From NCBI RefSeq assembly GCF_020524325.1, contig NZ_JAIVKY010000005.1, positions 124,001 through 188,000 of the forward strand: a stretch of 64,000 bases of DNA, in the 5' to 3' direction. This document shows, piece by piece, positions 1 to 12,501 of the stretch. Both the position numbers and the translations under genes were made by a program. A model generated the notes under the pieces. It was not told the DNA's origin, made no database searches, and worked only from the letters and a program-made list of their open reading frames with translations. How positions within the stretch are numbered: the stretch's first letter is position 1; the number at the start of each line of letters is the position of its first letter. The stretch is from Sutcliffiella horikoshii. Its GTDB lineage: Bacteria; Bacillota; Bacilli; Bacillales; Bacillaceae_I.

Positions 1-2
1 CG

Positions 3-182
3 GTTATCAGTCTGGATGGCAGAAAAATCGCAGACGGAAAACCAGGCAAAGAAACCCACAAAATCCTAAACCGTTTCCGCCAACTAGTCGTAGAAGACGG
101 CCACAAAGTCTACCCAGAAGAAACCCAAGTAGGATGGGAAATCAACGGCGGAGTGCTGTTGGGTGAAGCGTTGAATCATTAA
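3..182 (+). CDS. ilvE: Branched-chain amino acid aminotransferase, C-terminal fragment
   Basis: Only the last 59 codons lie in the window; the frame enters from the left edge and ends at TAA 180-182. The tail reads with motifs such as LDGRKIADGKPG and KILNRFRQLV, which resemble the C-terminus of class IV PLP-dependent branched-chain aminotransferases (IlvE, making Val/Leu/Ile from the keto acids). Placement directly upstream of ilvD and in the same direction supports this. The PLP lysine and the start lie outside the window, so the call rests on the tail and the operon context. Confidence 0.72.
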   Translation, partial: VISLDGRKIADGKPGKETHKILNRFRQLVVEDGHKVYPEETQVGWEINGGVLLGEALNH

Positions 183-197
183 AGAGATAAAAAACTA

Positions 198-312
198 AAG
201 AGGGGTCTGACCCTCACCGCGTTAAAGCGTTAAAGAGAGGTCTGACCCTCACCACATTAAAGCATTAAAAAGGGACCCTTGTCATCACGAATAAACCTGT
301 CAAGGTCCCTTC
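198..312 (+). repeat. 34-bp tandem repeat plus hairpin between ilvE and ilvD
   Basis: Two tandem 34-bp units start at 198 and 232. Each contains GTCTGACCCTCACC followed by a TTAAAGC-TTAAA stretch, and a third degenerate start follows at 266. Next comes an imperfect inverted repeat, AGGGACCCTTG at 271-281 against CAAGGTCCCT at 301-310, just before the ilvD ribosome binding site. It lacks a T-run, so it is not a standard terminator; an RNA-processing or attenuating role is possible but unproven. Confidence 0.6.
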
Positions 313-331
313 TAAAGGAGTGAAGCAACCG

Positions 332-1999
332 ATGAGAAGTAATACGATCAAGAGAGGTATTGATAGAGCACCACATAGAAGTTTGTTGCGTGCAGCTGGG
401 GTAAAGGAGGAGGATATGGATAAGCCGTTTATCGGTGTTTGTAACTCTTATGTGGATATTATCCCGGGTCATATGCATTTAAATAAATTCGCGGAAGTAG
501 TAAAGGAAGCAATCAGGGAAGCGGGAGGAGTACCTTTCGAATTTAATACAATAGGAGTGGATGATGGAATTGCCATGGGTCATATCGGAATGCGTTATTC
601 CCTGCCAAGTCGGGAACTGATTGCAGACTCAGCAGAAACGGTCATCAACGCTCACTGGTTTGACGGCGTCTTTTACATCCCGAACTGTGACAAGATCACA
701 CCAGGGATGCTCATGGCAGCAGCCAGAACCAATGTCCCTGCAGTATTCGTATCAGGAGGGCCAATGGAAGCCGGTCGAACAAAGGACGGCAGGCCATTAT
801 CCCTTGTTTCCGTCTTTGAAGGAGTAGGCAGCGTCCTTTCCGGAAAAATGTCCCGTGAAGAGCTGCTGGAAATTGAATCTAGTGCCTGTCCGACATGTGG
901 ATCCTGCTCGGGAATGTTCACGGCAAACTCCATGAACACCCTTATGGAAATGCTCGGAGTGGCACTGCCTGGTAACGGTACCATGGTGGCAACCTCCAAT
1001 GAGCGCCACCAATTGATTAAAGATGCAGCCAAGCATCTTATGAGACAAATCGAAGAAGATGTAAGACCAAGAGATATCATCACAAAAGAAGCAATCGACG
1101 ACGCTTTTGCACTGGACATGGCAATGGGCGGATCGACCAATACCGTTCTACATACACTTGCCATCGCACACGAAGCGGGAATTGAGTACAAATTAGAAGA
1201 CATTAATAAAATTGCAGAAAGGGTCCCTTATTTATGCAAAGTAAGTCCGGCATCAGACTACTCCATGGAAGATGTTCATGACGCAGGTGGGGTAAGTGCC
1301 ATCATCAAGGAATTATGTCAAATGGAAGGCGCTATTCACCCAGATAGAATCACCATTTCCGGTCAAACCATTAAGGAAGTGGTGGATCACGCACAAATCG
1401 TGAACGACCAAGTTATCCGACGTAAAGATAATCCATACAGTCCCGTAGGTGGGCTAAGTATTCTGTTCGGTAACCTTGCTCCAAACGGAGGAGTTATCAA
1501 AGTTGGGGCAGTAGATCCATCCATCAAAACGTTTACAGGAGAAGCCATCATTTTTGAATCCCAAGATGAGGCACAGGAAGGCATTAATAGTGGTAAAGTC
1601 CGCGAGGGTCACGTAGTAGTTATCAGGTATGAAGGACCAAAAGGCGGCCCAGGAATGCCAGAGATGCTTGCACCAACATCCTCCATTGCAGGCCGAGGAT
1701 TATCCACAAAAGTGGCACTCATCACAGATGGAAGATTTTCTGGAGCATCAAGGGGAATCTCCATTGGGCATATCTCCCCGGAAGCGGCAGAAGGCGGACC
1801 GATTGCATTCGTGGAAAACGGAGATATCATCCAAATTGATTTGGAAAAACGCTCTATCCATCTCTTAGTAGAGAGTGAAGAATTAGAGGCAAGAAAGCAA
1901 AACTGGAAACAACCAGAATCTAAAGTGAAAAGCGGGTACCTTGCAAGGTATGCAGCACTTGTGACTTCAGCAAATACAGGTGGAATCTTAAAAGTATAA
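332..1999 (+). CDS. ilvD: Dihydroxy-acid dehydratase
   Basis: Converts 2,3-dihydroxy-isovalerate/methylvalerate to the keto acids of Val and Ile. The 555-residue product is full length for IlvD/Edd-family Fe-S dehydratases and shows the signature [12 protein letters not shown], the [17 protein letters not shown] cysteine cluster and the late GRFSGASRG motif. The frame is open from GTG 320, but ATG 332 is preferred: AAAGGAG (314-320) lies 11 nt upstream, and the protein then begins [20 protein letters not shown] as in close homologues. It is the second gene of the ilv-leu operon, 28 nt before ilvB. Confidence 0.95.
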   Translation: MRSNTIKRGIDRAPHRSLLRAAGVKEEDMDKPFIGVCNSYVDIIPGHMHLNKFAEVVKEAIREAGGVPFEFNTIGVDDGIAMGHIGMRYSLPSRELIADSAETVINAHWFDGVFYIPNCDKITPGMLMAAARTNVPAVFVSGGPMEAGRTKDGRPLSLVSVFEGVGSVLSGKMSREELLEIESSACPTCGSCSGMFTANSMNTLMEMLGVALPGNGTMVATSNERHQLIKDAAKHLMRQIEEDVRPRDIITKEAIDDAFALDMAMGGSTNTVLHTLAIAHEAGIEYKLEDINKIAERVPYLCKVSPASDYSMEDVHDAGGVSAIIKELCQMEGAIHPDRITISGQTIKEVVDHAQIVNDQVIRRKDNPYSPVGGLSILFGNLAPNGGVIKVGAVDPSIKTFTGEAIIFESQDEAQEGINSGKVREGHVVVIRYEGPKGGPGMPEMLAPTSSIAGRGLSTKVALITDGRFSGASRGISIGHISPEAAEGGPIAFVENGDIIQIDLEKRSIHLLVESEELEARKQNWKQPESKVKSGYLARYAALVTSANTGGILKV

Positions 2000-2027
2000 G
2001 TTTTAAAAATAAGGAGGTGGAGAACGA

Positions 2028-3743
2028 ATGAGTACAGTTGAAGAGAGCGGAACAAAGGTGGCGCAGAAGTTGCTTACAGGTTCAAGGATGATTGTCGAAG
2101 CGTTAAAAGAAGAGAAAGTGGAAGTGATATTCGGCTATCCCGGTGGAGCTGTACTAAATATTTATGACGCACTATATGACGGTGGAATCCCTCACCTCCT
2201 GACTAGACATGAACAAGGTGCCATCCATGCAGCGGAAGGATACGCCAGGATTACCGGAAGACCTGGGGTGGTCATTGCCACTTCTGGTCCAGGTGCTACC
2301 AATATTGTCACTGGTCTTGCTGATGCGATGATTGACTCCCTTCCGCTAGTAGTAATTACTGGTCAGGTTAATTCACAAGTTCTTGGATCAGATGCCTTTC
2401 AAGAAGCACCGATTTTAGGGATTTCGATGCCAATTACTAAACATAATTTCCAGGTTCAGGATGTCAAGGAGCTCCCAAGAATATTTAAAGAGGCGTTCCA
2501 TATTGCATCTACTGGTAGACCAGGACCGGTATTGATTGATATACCGAAAGACATCACCGCCACTTCAGGTATTTACGATTACACAAAAGAAGTGCACCTG
2601 CCTGGTTACAAGTTACAGACTGAACCTGATCCACAGGCAGTAAAAAAAGTAGCACAGGCCTTAAAGAAAGCGGAAAAGCCCGTTATTTTAGCTGGCGCAG
2701 GCGTTCTCCACAGTAAAGCAACTAATGAATTGAGGGAACTGGTTGCAAAAACAACCATTCCAGTAGCCAATACATTACTAGGACTTGGCAGCTTTCCGGC
2801 AGACCACCCTTTATTCCTTGGAATGGCGGGCATGCACGGAACATACACAGCCAATATGGCCCTTTATGAAGCAGACCTGATTATCAACATCGGCGCCCGA
2901 TTTGATGACAGACTGACAGGCAACTTGCAAGAGTTCGCTAAGTTTGCAAAAGTGGTACATTTTGATATTGATCCATCCGAAATCGGCAAAAATGTCCCGA
3001 CGGATTATCCAGTAATCGGGGATGCAGCAAAGTCGCTTCAATTACTATTAAAAGAGTTACAAGAAACGGCGGATACAAGTAGTTGGCTCGAACAACTCTT
3101 GCAATCTAAAGAAGATTATCCATTATGGTATGTAGAAGATGGCGAGACATTCAAACCTCAAAAGCTTGTAGAACTTGTTCATGAACTAACAAAAGGAGAA
3201 GCGATTGTCACGACAGACGTTGGACAGCATCAGATGTGGGCGGCGCAATTCCACGGATTTCAAAAGCCTGATCGCTGGGTAACTTCAGGTGGCCTTGGTA
3301 CAATGGGCTTCGGTTTACCTGCAGCAATTGGCGCGCAGGTGGCAGAACGGCCATCAACAGTTGTAGCTGTACTTGGGGATGCTGGTTTCCAAATGACACT
3401 GCAGGAGCTTGCTGTCCTGAAAGAATACGAACTTCCGGTAAAAGTAGTGCTAGTAAACAATCAATCTATGGGAATGGTACGACAATGGCAGCAACTCTTT
3501 TATAAGGAAAGATACTCAGAATCCTTACTGCCAAACCAGCCGGATTACGTTAAACTATCTGATGCATTCGGGATCAAGGCGGCGGTAGTCCAAAATGAAG
3601 AAGAATTCCGAGCGGCATTCACTGAAGCACTTGCTACAGATGAGCCATTTTTATTAGATTGCCGGGTGACTCCAACGGAAAATGTGTATCCGATGATTGC
3701 TCCAGGAAAAGGAATTCAACAAATGGAAGGTGTGAAGCCATGA
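2028..3743 (+). CDS. ilvB: Acetolactate synthase large (catalytic) subunit
   Basis: TPP- and FAD-dependent condensation of pyruvate (or 2-ketobutyrate), the first common step to Val, Leu and Ile. The 571-residue length is normal for the family. N-terminal [14 protein letters not shown] and [17 protein letters not shown] carry the TPP-activating glutamate. A central domain binds FAD. The C-terminal TPP domain has [13 protein letters not shown] and the [15 protein letters not shown] segment. The site AAGGAGGTGG sits 8 nt before ATG 2028. The stop overlaps the ilvH start (ATGA), implying translational coupling of catalytic and regulatory subunits. Confidence 0.96.
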   Translation: MSTVEESGTKVAQKLLTGSRMIVEALKEEKVEVIFGYPGGAVLNIYDALYDGGIPHLLTRHEQGAIHAAEGYARITGRPGVVIATSGPGATNIVTGLADAMIDSLPLVVITGQVNSQVLGSDAFQEAPILGISMPITKHNFQVQDVKELPRIFKEAFHIASTGRPGPVLIDIPKDITATSGIYDYTKEVHLPGYKLQTEPDPQAVKKVAQALKKAEKPVILAGAGVLHSKATNELRELVAKTTIPVANTLLGLGSFPADHPLFLGMAGMHGTYTANMALYEADLIINIGARFDDRLTGNLQEFAKFAKVVHFDIDPSEIGKNVPTDYPVIGDAAKSLQLLLKELQETADTSSWLEQLLQSKEDYPLWYVEDGETFKPQKLVELVHELTKGEAIVTTDVGQHQMWAAQFHGFQKPDRWVTSGGLGTMGFGLPAAIGAQVAERPSTVVAVLGDAGFQMTLQELAVLKEYELPVKVVLVNNQSMGMVRQWQQLFYKERYSESLLPNQPDYVKLSDAFGIKAAVVQNEEEFRAAFTEALATDEPFLLDCRVTPTENVYPMIAPGKGIQQMEGVKP

Positions 3744-3997
3744 AGCGAACATTGTCGCTCCTAGTAAACAACCAGCTTGGAGTTTTGAACAGATTGACCA
3801 ATCTTTTTCTTAGAAAAGGATTAAACATTGAAAGCCTGGCAGTAGCACCTGTCAATGAATCGTCCATTTCCCTCATGACCATCGTCGTAAACGTGGTAGA
3901 GGAACAAGAAGTGGAAAAAATAAAGCTTCAGCTAGACAAACAAATCGACGTCATCCAAATCACCGACATATCCGAGCAAATTGCTCTAACAAATTAA
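3740..3997 (+). CDS. ilvH: Acetolactate synthase small (regulatory) subunit, ACT domain only
   Basis: ATG 3740 overlaps the ilvB stop. The 85-residue product is a single ACT domain ([21 protein letters not shown], then an alternating beta-alpha-beta pattern) that binds valine for feedback control. Typical Bacillus IlvH is about 170 residues with a second C-terminal domain. Here the frame stops right after the ACT domain, in a segment resembling DITNQ of longer homologues, and a palindromic repeat begins about 35 nt later. It may be a natural short form like E. coli IlvM/IlvN, or a protein trimmed when the repeat arrived. Confidence 0.88.
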   Translation: MKRTLSLLVNNQLGVLNRLTNLFLRKGLNIESLAVAPVNESSISLMTIVVNVVEEQEVEKIKLQLDKQIDVIQITDISEQIALTN

Positions 3998-4030
3998 CGG
4001 AATATTCTTAATAATAATGCAGTTTTACCC

Positions 4031-6757
<2,727 letters not shown>

Positions 6758-6761
<4 letters not shown>

Positions 6762-7849
6762 GTCAGTTTACCATCAGTGTCTTGCCTGGTGACGGCATCG
6801 GCCCGGAAGTGGTAAGGGAAGCGATACTTGTACTAGAGCAGGTTGCAAAGAATTTTCAACATACATTCACTTTTAACTATGGCAAGATCGGGGGAGTTGC
6901 TGTCGATGAGACAGGGACTCCTCTTCCACAAGAAACGGTCGAATTATGTAAAAACAGCCACGCAATTCTTTTAGGAGCGGTTGGCGGACCAAAATGGGAT
7001 GAAGAAACACCTGAGAGAAGGCCGGAAGCTGGTTTACTAGGAATCCGCAAAGCGTTGAAGCTTTACGCCAATCTCCGTCCTGTCACATTGTTTGAATCGC
7101 TTATCCATGCTTCTCCACTAAAAAGAGAAGTAGTGCTAGATACTGATATTTTAATAGTGAGGGAACTGACAGGCGGTATTTATTTTGGCTCTCCACGTGA
7201 GAGAAGACAAGGTAAGGACGGACTAGAGGTAATAGACACGCTTCACTATACGGAAAAAGAAATGGATCAAATCATCCGTAAAGGTTTTGATGTCGCGCAA
7301 GGAAGGAAGAAAAAAATCACCTCTGTTGATAAGGCTAATGTATTAGAAAGCAGCAGGCTTTGGAGGGAAACGGCCAACCGGATCGCCAAGGAATACCCAG
7401 ATGTCCAATTAGACCACATGCTAGTGGACAATGCGGCAATGCAATTAGTCAGAAACCCAAGTCAATTTGATGTAATCGTAACAGAAAATATGTTTGGAGA
7501 CATTTTAAGCGATGAAGCCTCGATGCTGACAGGCTCCCTTGGCATGTTGCCGTCTGCAAGTCTCGGGTTAGACGGTCCAGGCCTGTACGAACCTATCCAC
7601 GGTTCTGCACCAGATATTGCCGGCAAGAATGTAGCCAATCCAATAGCTACCATCCTTTCAACCGCCATGCTTCTAAGGCACTCCCTAGGCTTAGAAGAAG
7701 AAGCGGCCTCTGTCGAACGTGCAGTAGACCTTGCACTAGAAGAAGGCTACCGCACCCAAGACATCGGCTCCGAATGGGAACGCCTCCTCGGCACCGCCCA
7801 AATGGGAGAAGCAGTAAGAAGCTATCTAAGAGCACCGATAAAAAATTGA
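6758..7849 (+). CDS. leuB: 3-isopropylmalate dehydrogenase
   Basis: NAD-dependent oxidative decarboxylation of 3-isopropylmalate. The 363-residue length is typical. The start [11 protein letters not shown], substrate-loop [25 protein letters not shown], and the metal-binding [30 protein letters not shown] are all present. ATG 6758 overlaps the leuA stop by 4 nt (ATGA). Downstream, a palindromic repeat separates it from leuC. Confidence 0.96.
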
Positions 7850-7885
7850 TAGATAATGTAGTTACTATGAAAGTACGATATTTAC

Positions 7886-8011
7886 CTGTAGATTGAAGTG
7901 TAAGGTGTGAGACTCCAGCGGGGGAGTAACGGTAGGTTGAGACCCCAAAGGCGAAGACGAGGAGGCTCAAGCACCGTCCCGCGGAAAGCGAACACCTGGA
8001 ACGGAAATCGA
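7886..8011 (+). repeat. Palindromic repeat, single arm, leuB|leuC junction
   Basis: Second copy inside the ilv-leu operon, in the same orientation as the one before ilvC. Its stem is AGGTGT (7903-7908) with ACACCT (7992-7997), against AGGCGT/ACGCCT in the other copy. Both strands of the stem changed together, so pairing is kept. Outer GATT (7891-7894) pairs with AATC (8006-8009). A spurious frame runs through it into leuC. Confidence 0.85.
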
Positions 8012-8056
8012 AAGGAGTTAAACAGAGATAATGATGAAAAACGGAAGGTGAGTGAC

Positions 8057-9478
8057 ATGCAGCCAAGAACACTATTCGAAAAAATATGGGAACGTCATAC
8101 AGTAGTAAAAGAGGAGAACAAACCAAGCCTGTTGTACATCGACCTCCACTTGGTGCACGAAGTCACCTCTCCTCAAGCATTTGAGGGACTCCGTCTATCA
8201 AGAAGAAAAGTAAGACAACCAGACCTAACCTTTGCAACCATGGACCACAATGTCCCAACCATCAACCCATTCCATGTGACAGACGAAATCGCCTCCAAAC
8301 AAATGACCACACTGGAAGCAAACTGCAAAGAATTCGGTATAAGGCTCGCAGACCTCCACAGCGCTGAACAAGGTATTGTCCATGTAATCGGTCCTGAACT
8401 CGGGCTGACTTTACCAGGCAAAACGATCGTTTGCGGTGACAGCCATACCTCCACCCACGGAGCATTTGGTGCCTTAGCATTTGGAATTGGAACAAGCGAA
8501 GTGGAGCATGTCCTTGCGACACAATGCTTGTGGCAGTCAAAGCCCAAGACGTTAAAAGTAGATTTCACAGGACTGAGGCCACTAGGAGTCTCTGCCAAAG
8601 ATCTCATCTTAGCTGTGATTGCAACATACGGAACAGATTTCGGCACAGGATACGTGCTTGAATTTACCGGAAAAGTGATTGAGGACATGTCTATGGAAGA
8701 ACGCATGACCATCTGTAATATGGCTATTGAAGCTGGTGCCCGTGCAGGACTAGTCGCACCGGATGAAACGACTTTTTCCTATTTAAAAGGAAGAAAATAT
8801 GCCCCTGTTGGAGAGGAACGTGATAAGGCAGAAGTGGATTGGTACTCCCTTCGCTCAGATGATGGTGCGGTTTATGATAAAGAAATCGAATTTGATATTA
8901 CTAATCTCGAACCTCAAGTAACATGGGGAACGAATCCATCCATGGGCACAAGTATCAGCGGCAGGGTGCCAGATCCTGCAACCATTGAACATGAAGGAGA
9001 AAGAAAATCTGTCGCCCAAGCAATCGACTATATGGGTCTGACCCCAGGTATGAAAATATCTGATATTGCCATTGATTATGTTTTCATCGGATCCTGTACC
9101 AATTCCCGTATTGAAGATCTGCGAAAAGCTGCTGAAGTGGTAAAAGGAAGGTCCGTTTCACCACAAGTTACTGCACTTGTCGTGCCAGGTTCCAAGCAAG
9201 TGAAAAAACAGGCGGAAGAAGAAGGCCTTCATGAAGTATTTTTAGAGGCAGGGTTTGAATGGAGAGAGGCAGGCTGCAGCATGTGTCTTAGCATGAACCC
9301 AGATGTTGTCCCAGCAGGGAAAAGATGTGCCTCCACCTCCAACCGCAACTTTGAAGGCAGACAAGGGAGAGGAGCTAGAACTCATCTTGTCAGTCCTGCC
9401 ATGGCCGCCGCCGCTGCAATTAGCGGCCGATTTGTTAATGTAAATGAATGGGGATATGAAAAAGAGGAGGTCGTCTAA
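8057..9478 (+). CDS. leuC: 3-isopropylmalate dehydratase large subunit
   Basis: Aconitase-family isomerase of 2- to 3-isopropylmalate, acting with LeuD. The 473-residue product carries [33 protein letters not shown] and the [4Fe-4S] cysteines in FIGSCTNSR and GCSMCLSMN, then the [14 protein letters not shown] motif. The open frame extends upstream to 7907, but those 50 codons are the palindromic repeat. ATG 8057, preceded by GGAAGGTGAG, gives the family start [11 protein letters not shown]. The stop overlaps the leuD start by one base. Confidence 0.95.
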   Translation: MQPRTLFEKIWERHTVVKEENKPSLLYIDLHLVHEVTSPQAFEGLRLSRRKVRQPDLTFATMDHNVPTINPFHVTDEIASKQMTTLEANCKEFGIRLADLHSAEQGIVHVIGPELGLTLPGKTIVCGDSHTSTHGAFGALAFGIGTSEVEHVLATQCLWQSKPKTLKVDFTGLRPLGVSAKDLILAVIATYGTDFGTGYVLEFTGKVIEDMSMEERMTICNMAIEAGARAGLVAPDETTFSYLKGRKYAPVGEERDKAEVDWYSLRSDDGAVYDKEIEFDITNLEPQVTWGTNPSMGTSISGRVPDPATIEHEGERKSVAQAIDYMGLTPGMKISDIAIDYVFIGSCTNSRIEDLRKAAEVVKGRSVSPQVTALVVPGSKQVKKQAEEEGLHEVFLEAGFEWREAGCSMCLSMNPDVVPAGKRCASTSNRNFEGRQGRGARTHLVSPAMAAAAAISGRFVNVNEWGYEKEEVV

Positions 9479-10068
9479 TGGAAGCACTTATCAATCATAT
9501 CGGAAAAGTAATTCCCTTGGATAAGGCCAACGTTGATACAGATCAAATTATTCCGAAGCAATTTTTGAAAAGAATTGAACGAACAGGATTTGGTCAATTT
9601 CTCTTTTATGATTGGCGCTTTGAAGCAAATGGAGTTAAGAATGATTCCTTTATCATGAATGACGCGAAGTTCGAAGGTGCATCCATTCTATTGGCCAGAA
9701 AGAATTTTGGTTGTGGTTCCTCTCGTGAACACGCACCATGGGCACTCAAGGACTATGGAATCAAAGTGGTCATTGCGCCATCTTTTGCAGATATTTTTTA
9801 TAACAACTGCTTTAAAAACGGGATTTTACCGGTTGTTTTAAAAGAAGAAGAGGTAGAGGAGCTTTTCGAAAAATCTTCCAATCAGACTCTGGAATTGGAG
9901 GTAGATCTTGAGTTCCAGGAGGTTTGTGTTGGAAATGACTTAAAGTATCATTTTGAAGCAGATGAGTATCGGAAGCAGATGCTGTTGAAAGGACTAGACG
10001 ATATCGGCCTGACGGAAATGTATACCGATGAGATTTATGAATATGAACAAACAAGAAAAGTTTACTAG
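9478..10068 (+). CDS. leuD: 3-isopropylmalate dehydratase small subunit
   Basis: Swivel-domain partner of LeuC. The 196-residue protein has the typical [21 protein letters not shown] opening segment (substrate lid) and the [15 protein letters not shown] motif that completes the active site. TAATG links it to leuC, consistent with 1:1 synthesis. It is the last gene of the operon, followed 10 nt later by an intrinsic terminator. Confidence 0.96.
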   Translation: MEALINHIGKVIPLDKANVDTDQIIPKQFLKRIERTGFGQFLFYDWRFEANGVKNDSFIMNDAKFEGASILLARKNFGCGSSREHAPWALKDYGIKVVIAPSFADIFYNNCFKNGILPVVLKEEEVEELFEKSSNQTLELEVDLEFQEVCVGNDLKYHFEADEYRKQMLLKGLDDIGLTEMYTDEIYEYEQTRKVY

Positions 10069-10078
10069 ATTAGTGAAG

Positions 10079-10112
10079 ACCATCGCCTTTTGAGTATAGG
10101 TGATGGTTTTTT
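10079..10112 (+). terminator. Intrinsic terminator of the ilv-leu operon
   Basis: ACCATCGCC (10079-10087) pairs with GGTGATGGT (10099-10107), followed by six T. It lies just after leuD. Confidence 0.9.
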
Positions 10113-10141
10113 CATTGAAAGATAAGAAAATATATAATTCA

Positions 10142-10473
10142 GTTGATTTCCGTTCCAGGCGCTTCGCTTATCCGAAGGGCGGTCCGTGAGCCTCCTCAGG
10201 CTTCGCCTTCCGGGGTCTCACCTGTCCCTTCCTCCCGCGGGCGTCTGCGCGCCTTCCACTCTAATCAACAAGGTGGTTCCATTCACCTCACCTAAGGGAT
10301 TAAGAAAGGCACCTAACCGAGTTAACTTAAAATGAAGTAACCTATCGTTCAAGTAACTTCTAGCTGTGGATTGGAGCTAATGGCGAAGACTCCTACGGGG
10401 GAGTAGCGGCAATGTTGAGACCCCACAGGCTTGCTTAGGAGGCTCAAGGTCGCCCTGTTGAAAGGAACAGTGA
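10142..10473. repeat. Composite palindromic element (copy A)
   Basis: The left arm (10142-10269, minus orientation) begins GTTGATT and ends AATCAAC, with an inner GGCGC/GCGCC stem. A spacer (10270-10361) contains GAGTTAACT-like and CCTATCGTTCA segments shared with other copies. The right arm (10362-10473, plus orientation) begins AGCTGTGGATTGGAG. The right arm here has lost the GCGGAAAGCGAAGCCATTT segment, so its stem is incomplete. It lies in the intergenic space after leuD. Confidence 0.85.
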
Positions 10474-10554
10474 TGATTATCCAAGTTTTATAAGGCTGGG
10501 AGTTTCATGCCCGTCTTTTTTTTTGAATTTATTATGTTAGGTAGAATCTAAACA

Positions 10555-10656
10555 CGCGAAGCCCCTCCTAAAGAGGGGGAAATGTCTAATAGAAGCGGTC
10601 TAAATGCCCGAAGCCTGGTCTAAAGAGAAGGAAAAGTCTATTAGAAGAAATCTATC
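10555..10656. repeat. Diverged 52-bp tandem duplication in a gene-free stretch
   Basis: Two units share GAAGCC, CTAAAGAG, GTCTA and TTAGAAG/ATAGAAG at a 52-bp offset (GAAGCC at 10558 and 10610). No convincing short gene was found between the composite repeat and the lipoprotein gene at 10846. The rest of 10474-10845 is AT-rich, with one imperfect GC stem plus T-run near 10490-10525. Confidence 0.5.
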
Positions 10657-10845
10657 TAGGCATATTTTACTGATTATCCCTAATTTTGAAACCAACTAGC
10701 CTTCCCTCTCGTATTTAAAGATGAGAAACAAAGAGTTTACTAGAAAATATTTACTTATAAACTTTTTGTTAATACTGTTATTTTTATCCTTTATAAGGGT
10801 AAAAGAAAATAGTCTATAAAACAATTGGGAACAGGAGAGGATTAT

Positions 10846-11799
10846 GTGAAATCTTTGAAAATGATGTTGGTGGGAATACTGGCTGTTATGTTACTTACAG
10901 CTTGCGGTAATTCCTCCAATGGGGCTAGTGGGAATGCAGAAGCGGAAGAGACGACTACTGAGGAAACAACTAACAGCACTACTGAGGTAGAGGAAGTGGA
11001 TGCATCAGAAGAAGCAGTAGAACAAGAAGAATTGACCGCAGAAGAAGTGCTACAAAAATCCACAGAAGCGATGGCAGCACTTTCTAGCTATTCCATGGAA
11101 ATGATCTCGGATCAAGAAATTACCATGGCAGGGGAAGACACAATTAAAATGGTTACCACTACCACTACAGATATGTCATTAAACCCAATGGCAATGTATC
11201 AGGTTACTTCTATTGAGGATGCTGATGGAATGATGGAGGGCATGGAAAATGAATCGTATTTCTCAGAAGACGGTTTCTTCATGTACGATTCCATGGCTGA
11301 GCAATGGTTTAAAATGCCTGAAGAATTTACTGCACAGTTAAACGCAATGTCCGAAATGCAAGGAAGTCCTGCAGAACAGTTGGAGATGCTTAAAGACTAC
11401 ACCGATAAGATTACTATGACAGAAGAAGAAGGCCACTATGTGTTGAACTTTGAAGGATCTGGAGAACAATTTAATGAAATGGCAGGCATGATTGGCGGTA
11501 TGATGGGAGACGGCATGGGAGAAATGATGCAAGAGATGCTCTCCATGATGACAGTTAATCAATTAAGTTATTTGGTTCATATTGATAAAGAAAGCTTTTA
11601 TCAAACAAAGGTTTTATTAAATATGGATATGGAAATGGATGTTGACGGGGAAAAAGTGTCAAGCATCCAGGTGATGGATTCCACACTAACGAACTTTGAT
11701 GAGGTTGGGGAAATTACAGTTCCTCAAGAAGTCATTGACAGTGCACAGGAAATTACCCAAGAAGATCTTGAACAAATGGAACAGCAAGGCAGCTACTAA
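10846..11799 (+). CDS. Secreted lipoprotein, DUF6612-like
   Basis: GTG 10846 is chosen because GGAGAGG (10834-10840) lies 5 nt upstream. The protein (317 aa) starts KSLKMMLVGILAVMLLTACGN, a type II signal peptide with lipobox LTAC, so it should be a lipid-anchored extracellular protein. A Glu/Thr/Ser-rich linker (about residues 22-65) precedes a Met- and acid-rich beta-type domain with repeated MEG/MGG motifs, resembling the DUF6612 lipoprotein family found in Bacilli. Function unknown. It stands alone between repeats and a terminator. Confidence 0.75.
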   Translation: MKSLKMMLVGILAVMLLTACGNSSNGASGNAEAEETTTEETTNSTTEVEEVDASEEAVEQEELTAEEVLQKSTEAMAALSSYSMEMISDQEITMAGEDTIKMVTTTTTDMSLNPMAMYQVTSIEDADGMMEGMENESYFSEDGFFMYDSMAEQWFKMPEEFTAQLNAMSEMQGSPAEQLEMLKDYTDKITMTEEEGHYVLNFEGSGEQFNEMAGMIGGMMGDGMGEMMQEMLSMMTVNQLSYLVHIDKESFYQTKVLLNMDMEMDVDGEKVSSIQVMDSTLTNFDEVGEITVPQEVIDSAQEITQEDLEQMEQQGSY

Positions 11800-11805
11800 A
11801 TAAGT

Positions 11806-11844
11806 AAGGGAGGAGCCATTATTAAAGGTTCCTCCCTTCTTTTT
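11806..11844 (+). terminator. Intrinsic terminator, possibly bidirectional
   Basis: AAGGGAGGAGCC (11806-11817) pairs with GGTTCCTCCCTT (11827-11838), followed by CTTTTT. It lies between two convergent genes and can serve both. Confidence 0.88.
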
Positions 11845-12397
11845 ACGTTATTCGTAATCTTACAGGTTTATAGTCATACAGCTTTCCTTCGTATACCCAT
11901 TCCAACCGTTCGCTTTGCCTGAAATCATCAGGTGTGACAAGCGAGGGGAGTTTATCCCATAACTTTATACCTGAGCGATGAAGCACATCTGAAACAAACT
12001 GAGAACAGAAATAACTAGAATCAATTTCGACTGGTTCATTTATGGAAACGCCGATAACGCCCAGCAAATTATAGAACCATTTCGTTTCTTTTTTTTGAAA
12101 TACCCCTATAATTCTCCTCATTTTTTCAACTTCCCGTTTAGTAACCTTCATTTTATATAACACACAAGTGGTGCCTGGATATTTTCTATATGTTCCATTC
12201 TCTACATCTTCCCGAACAAAGCCGCCATTAAAAGGGTTGCTGGGTCGTTTCCTACCAAAACTGTATAACTCCTTTAACTCACTGTCAAAGGAAATAGAGA
12301 CGTGATTATAAGGGGCTTTCGTGTATTTTTTTATAGATTTGGTAAATAAGGTACCTGTATCAGTAAGTAATATGTAAACATATGTATCTTCCATCAT
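11843..12397 (-). CDS. Permuted papain-like (NlpC/P60-related) hydrolase, YiiX-like
   Basis: The 184-residue product has the circularly permuted papain pattern: a histidine early (KAPYNHVSISFD, about residue 32) and the cysteine late (DSSYFCSQFVSDVLHRSG, about residue 134). This is seen in YiiX/YebB-type amidases or peptidases acting on cell wall or lipids. No signal peptide is visible. The start at 12397 (MMEDTYVYILL) has AAAGGTGTTGGA upstream; a longer frame to 12475 has no good site. It converges on the lipoprotein gene. The substrate cannot be told from sequence. Confidence 0.68.
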   Translation of the reverse strand: MMEDTYVYILLTDTGTLFTKSIKKYTKAPYNHVSISFDSELKELYSFGRKRPSNPFNGGFVREDVENGTYRKYPGTTCVLYKMKVTKREVEKMRRIIGVFQKKETKWFYNLLGVIGVSINEPVEIDSSYFCSQFVSDVLHRSGIKLWDKLPSLVTPDDFRQSERLEWVYEGKLYDYKPVRLRIT

Positions 12398-12501
12398 TCC
12401 AACACCTTTTTTAAAAATAATTTCTATTATTATATTATATAATTTCTCTTGACCAAAATTAACCATTAATTTCATAATAATAGGTAGATAGGGGGATTTT
12501 T

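Noticed and set aside
673-1203. 176-codon minus-strand frame opposite ilvD, and similar antisense frames opposite leuC (8173..8712), leuB/leuC (7647..8126) and ilvD/ilvB (1609..2055)
   Set aside because: They mirror the codon pattern of well-identified genes on the other strand, lack ribosome sites and show no family motifs.
10490-10525. GC stem plus T-run after composite copy A as a terminator
   Set aside because: The stem has two mismatches within eight pairs and no gene ends nearby; the leuD operon already has a better terminator at 10079.
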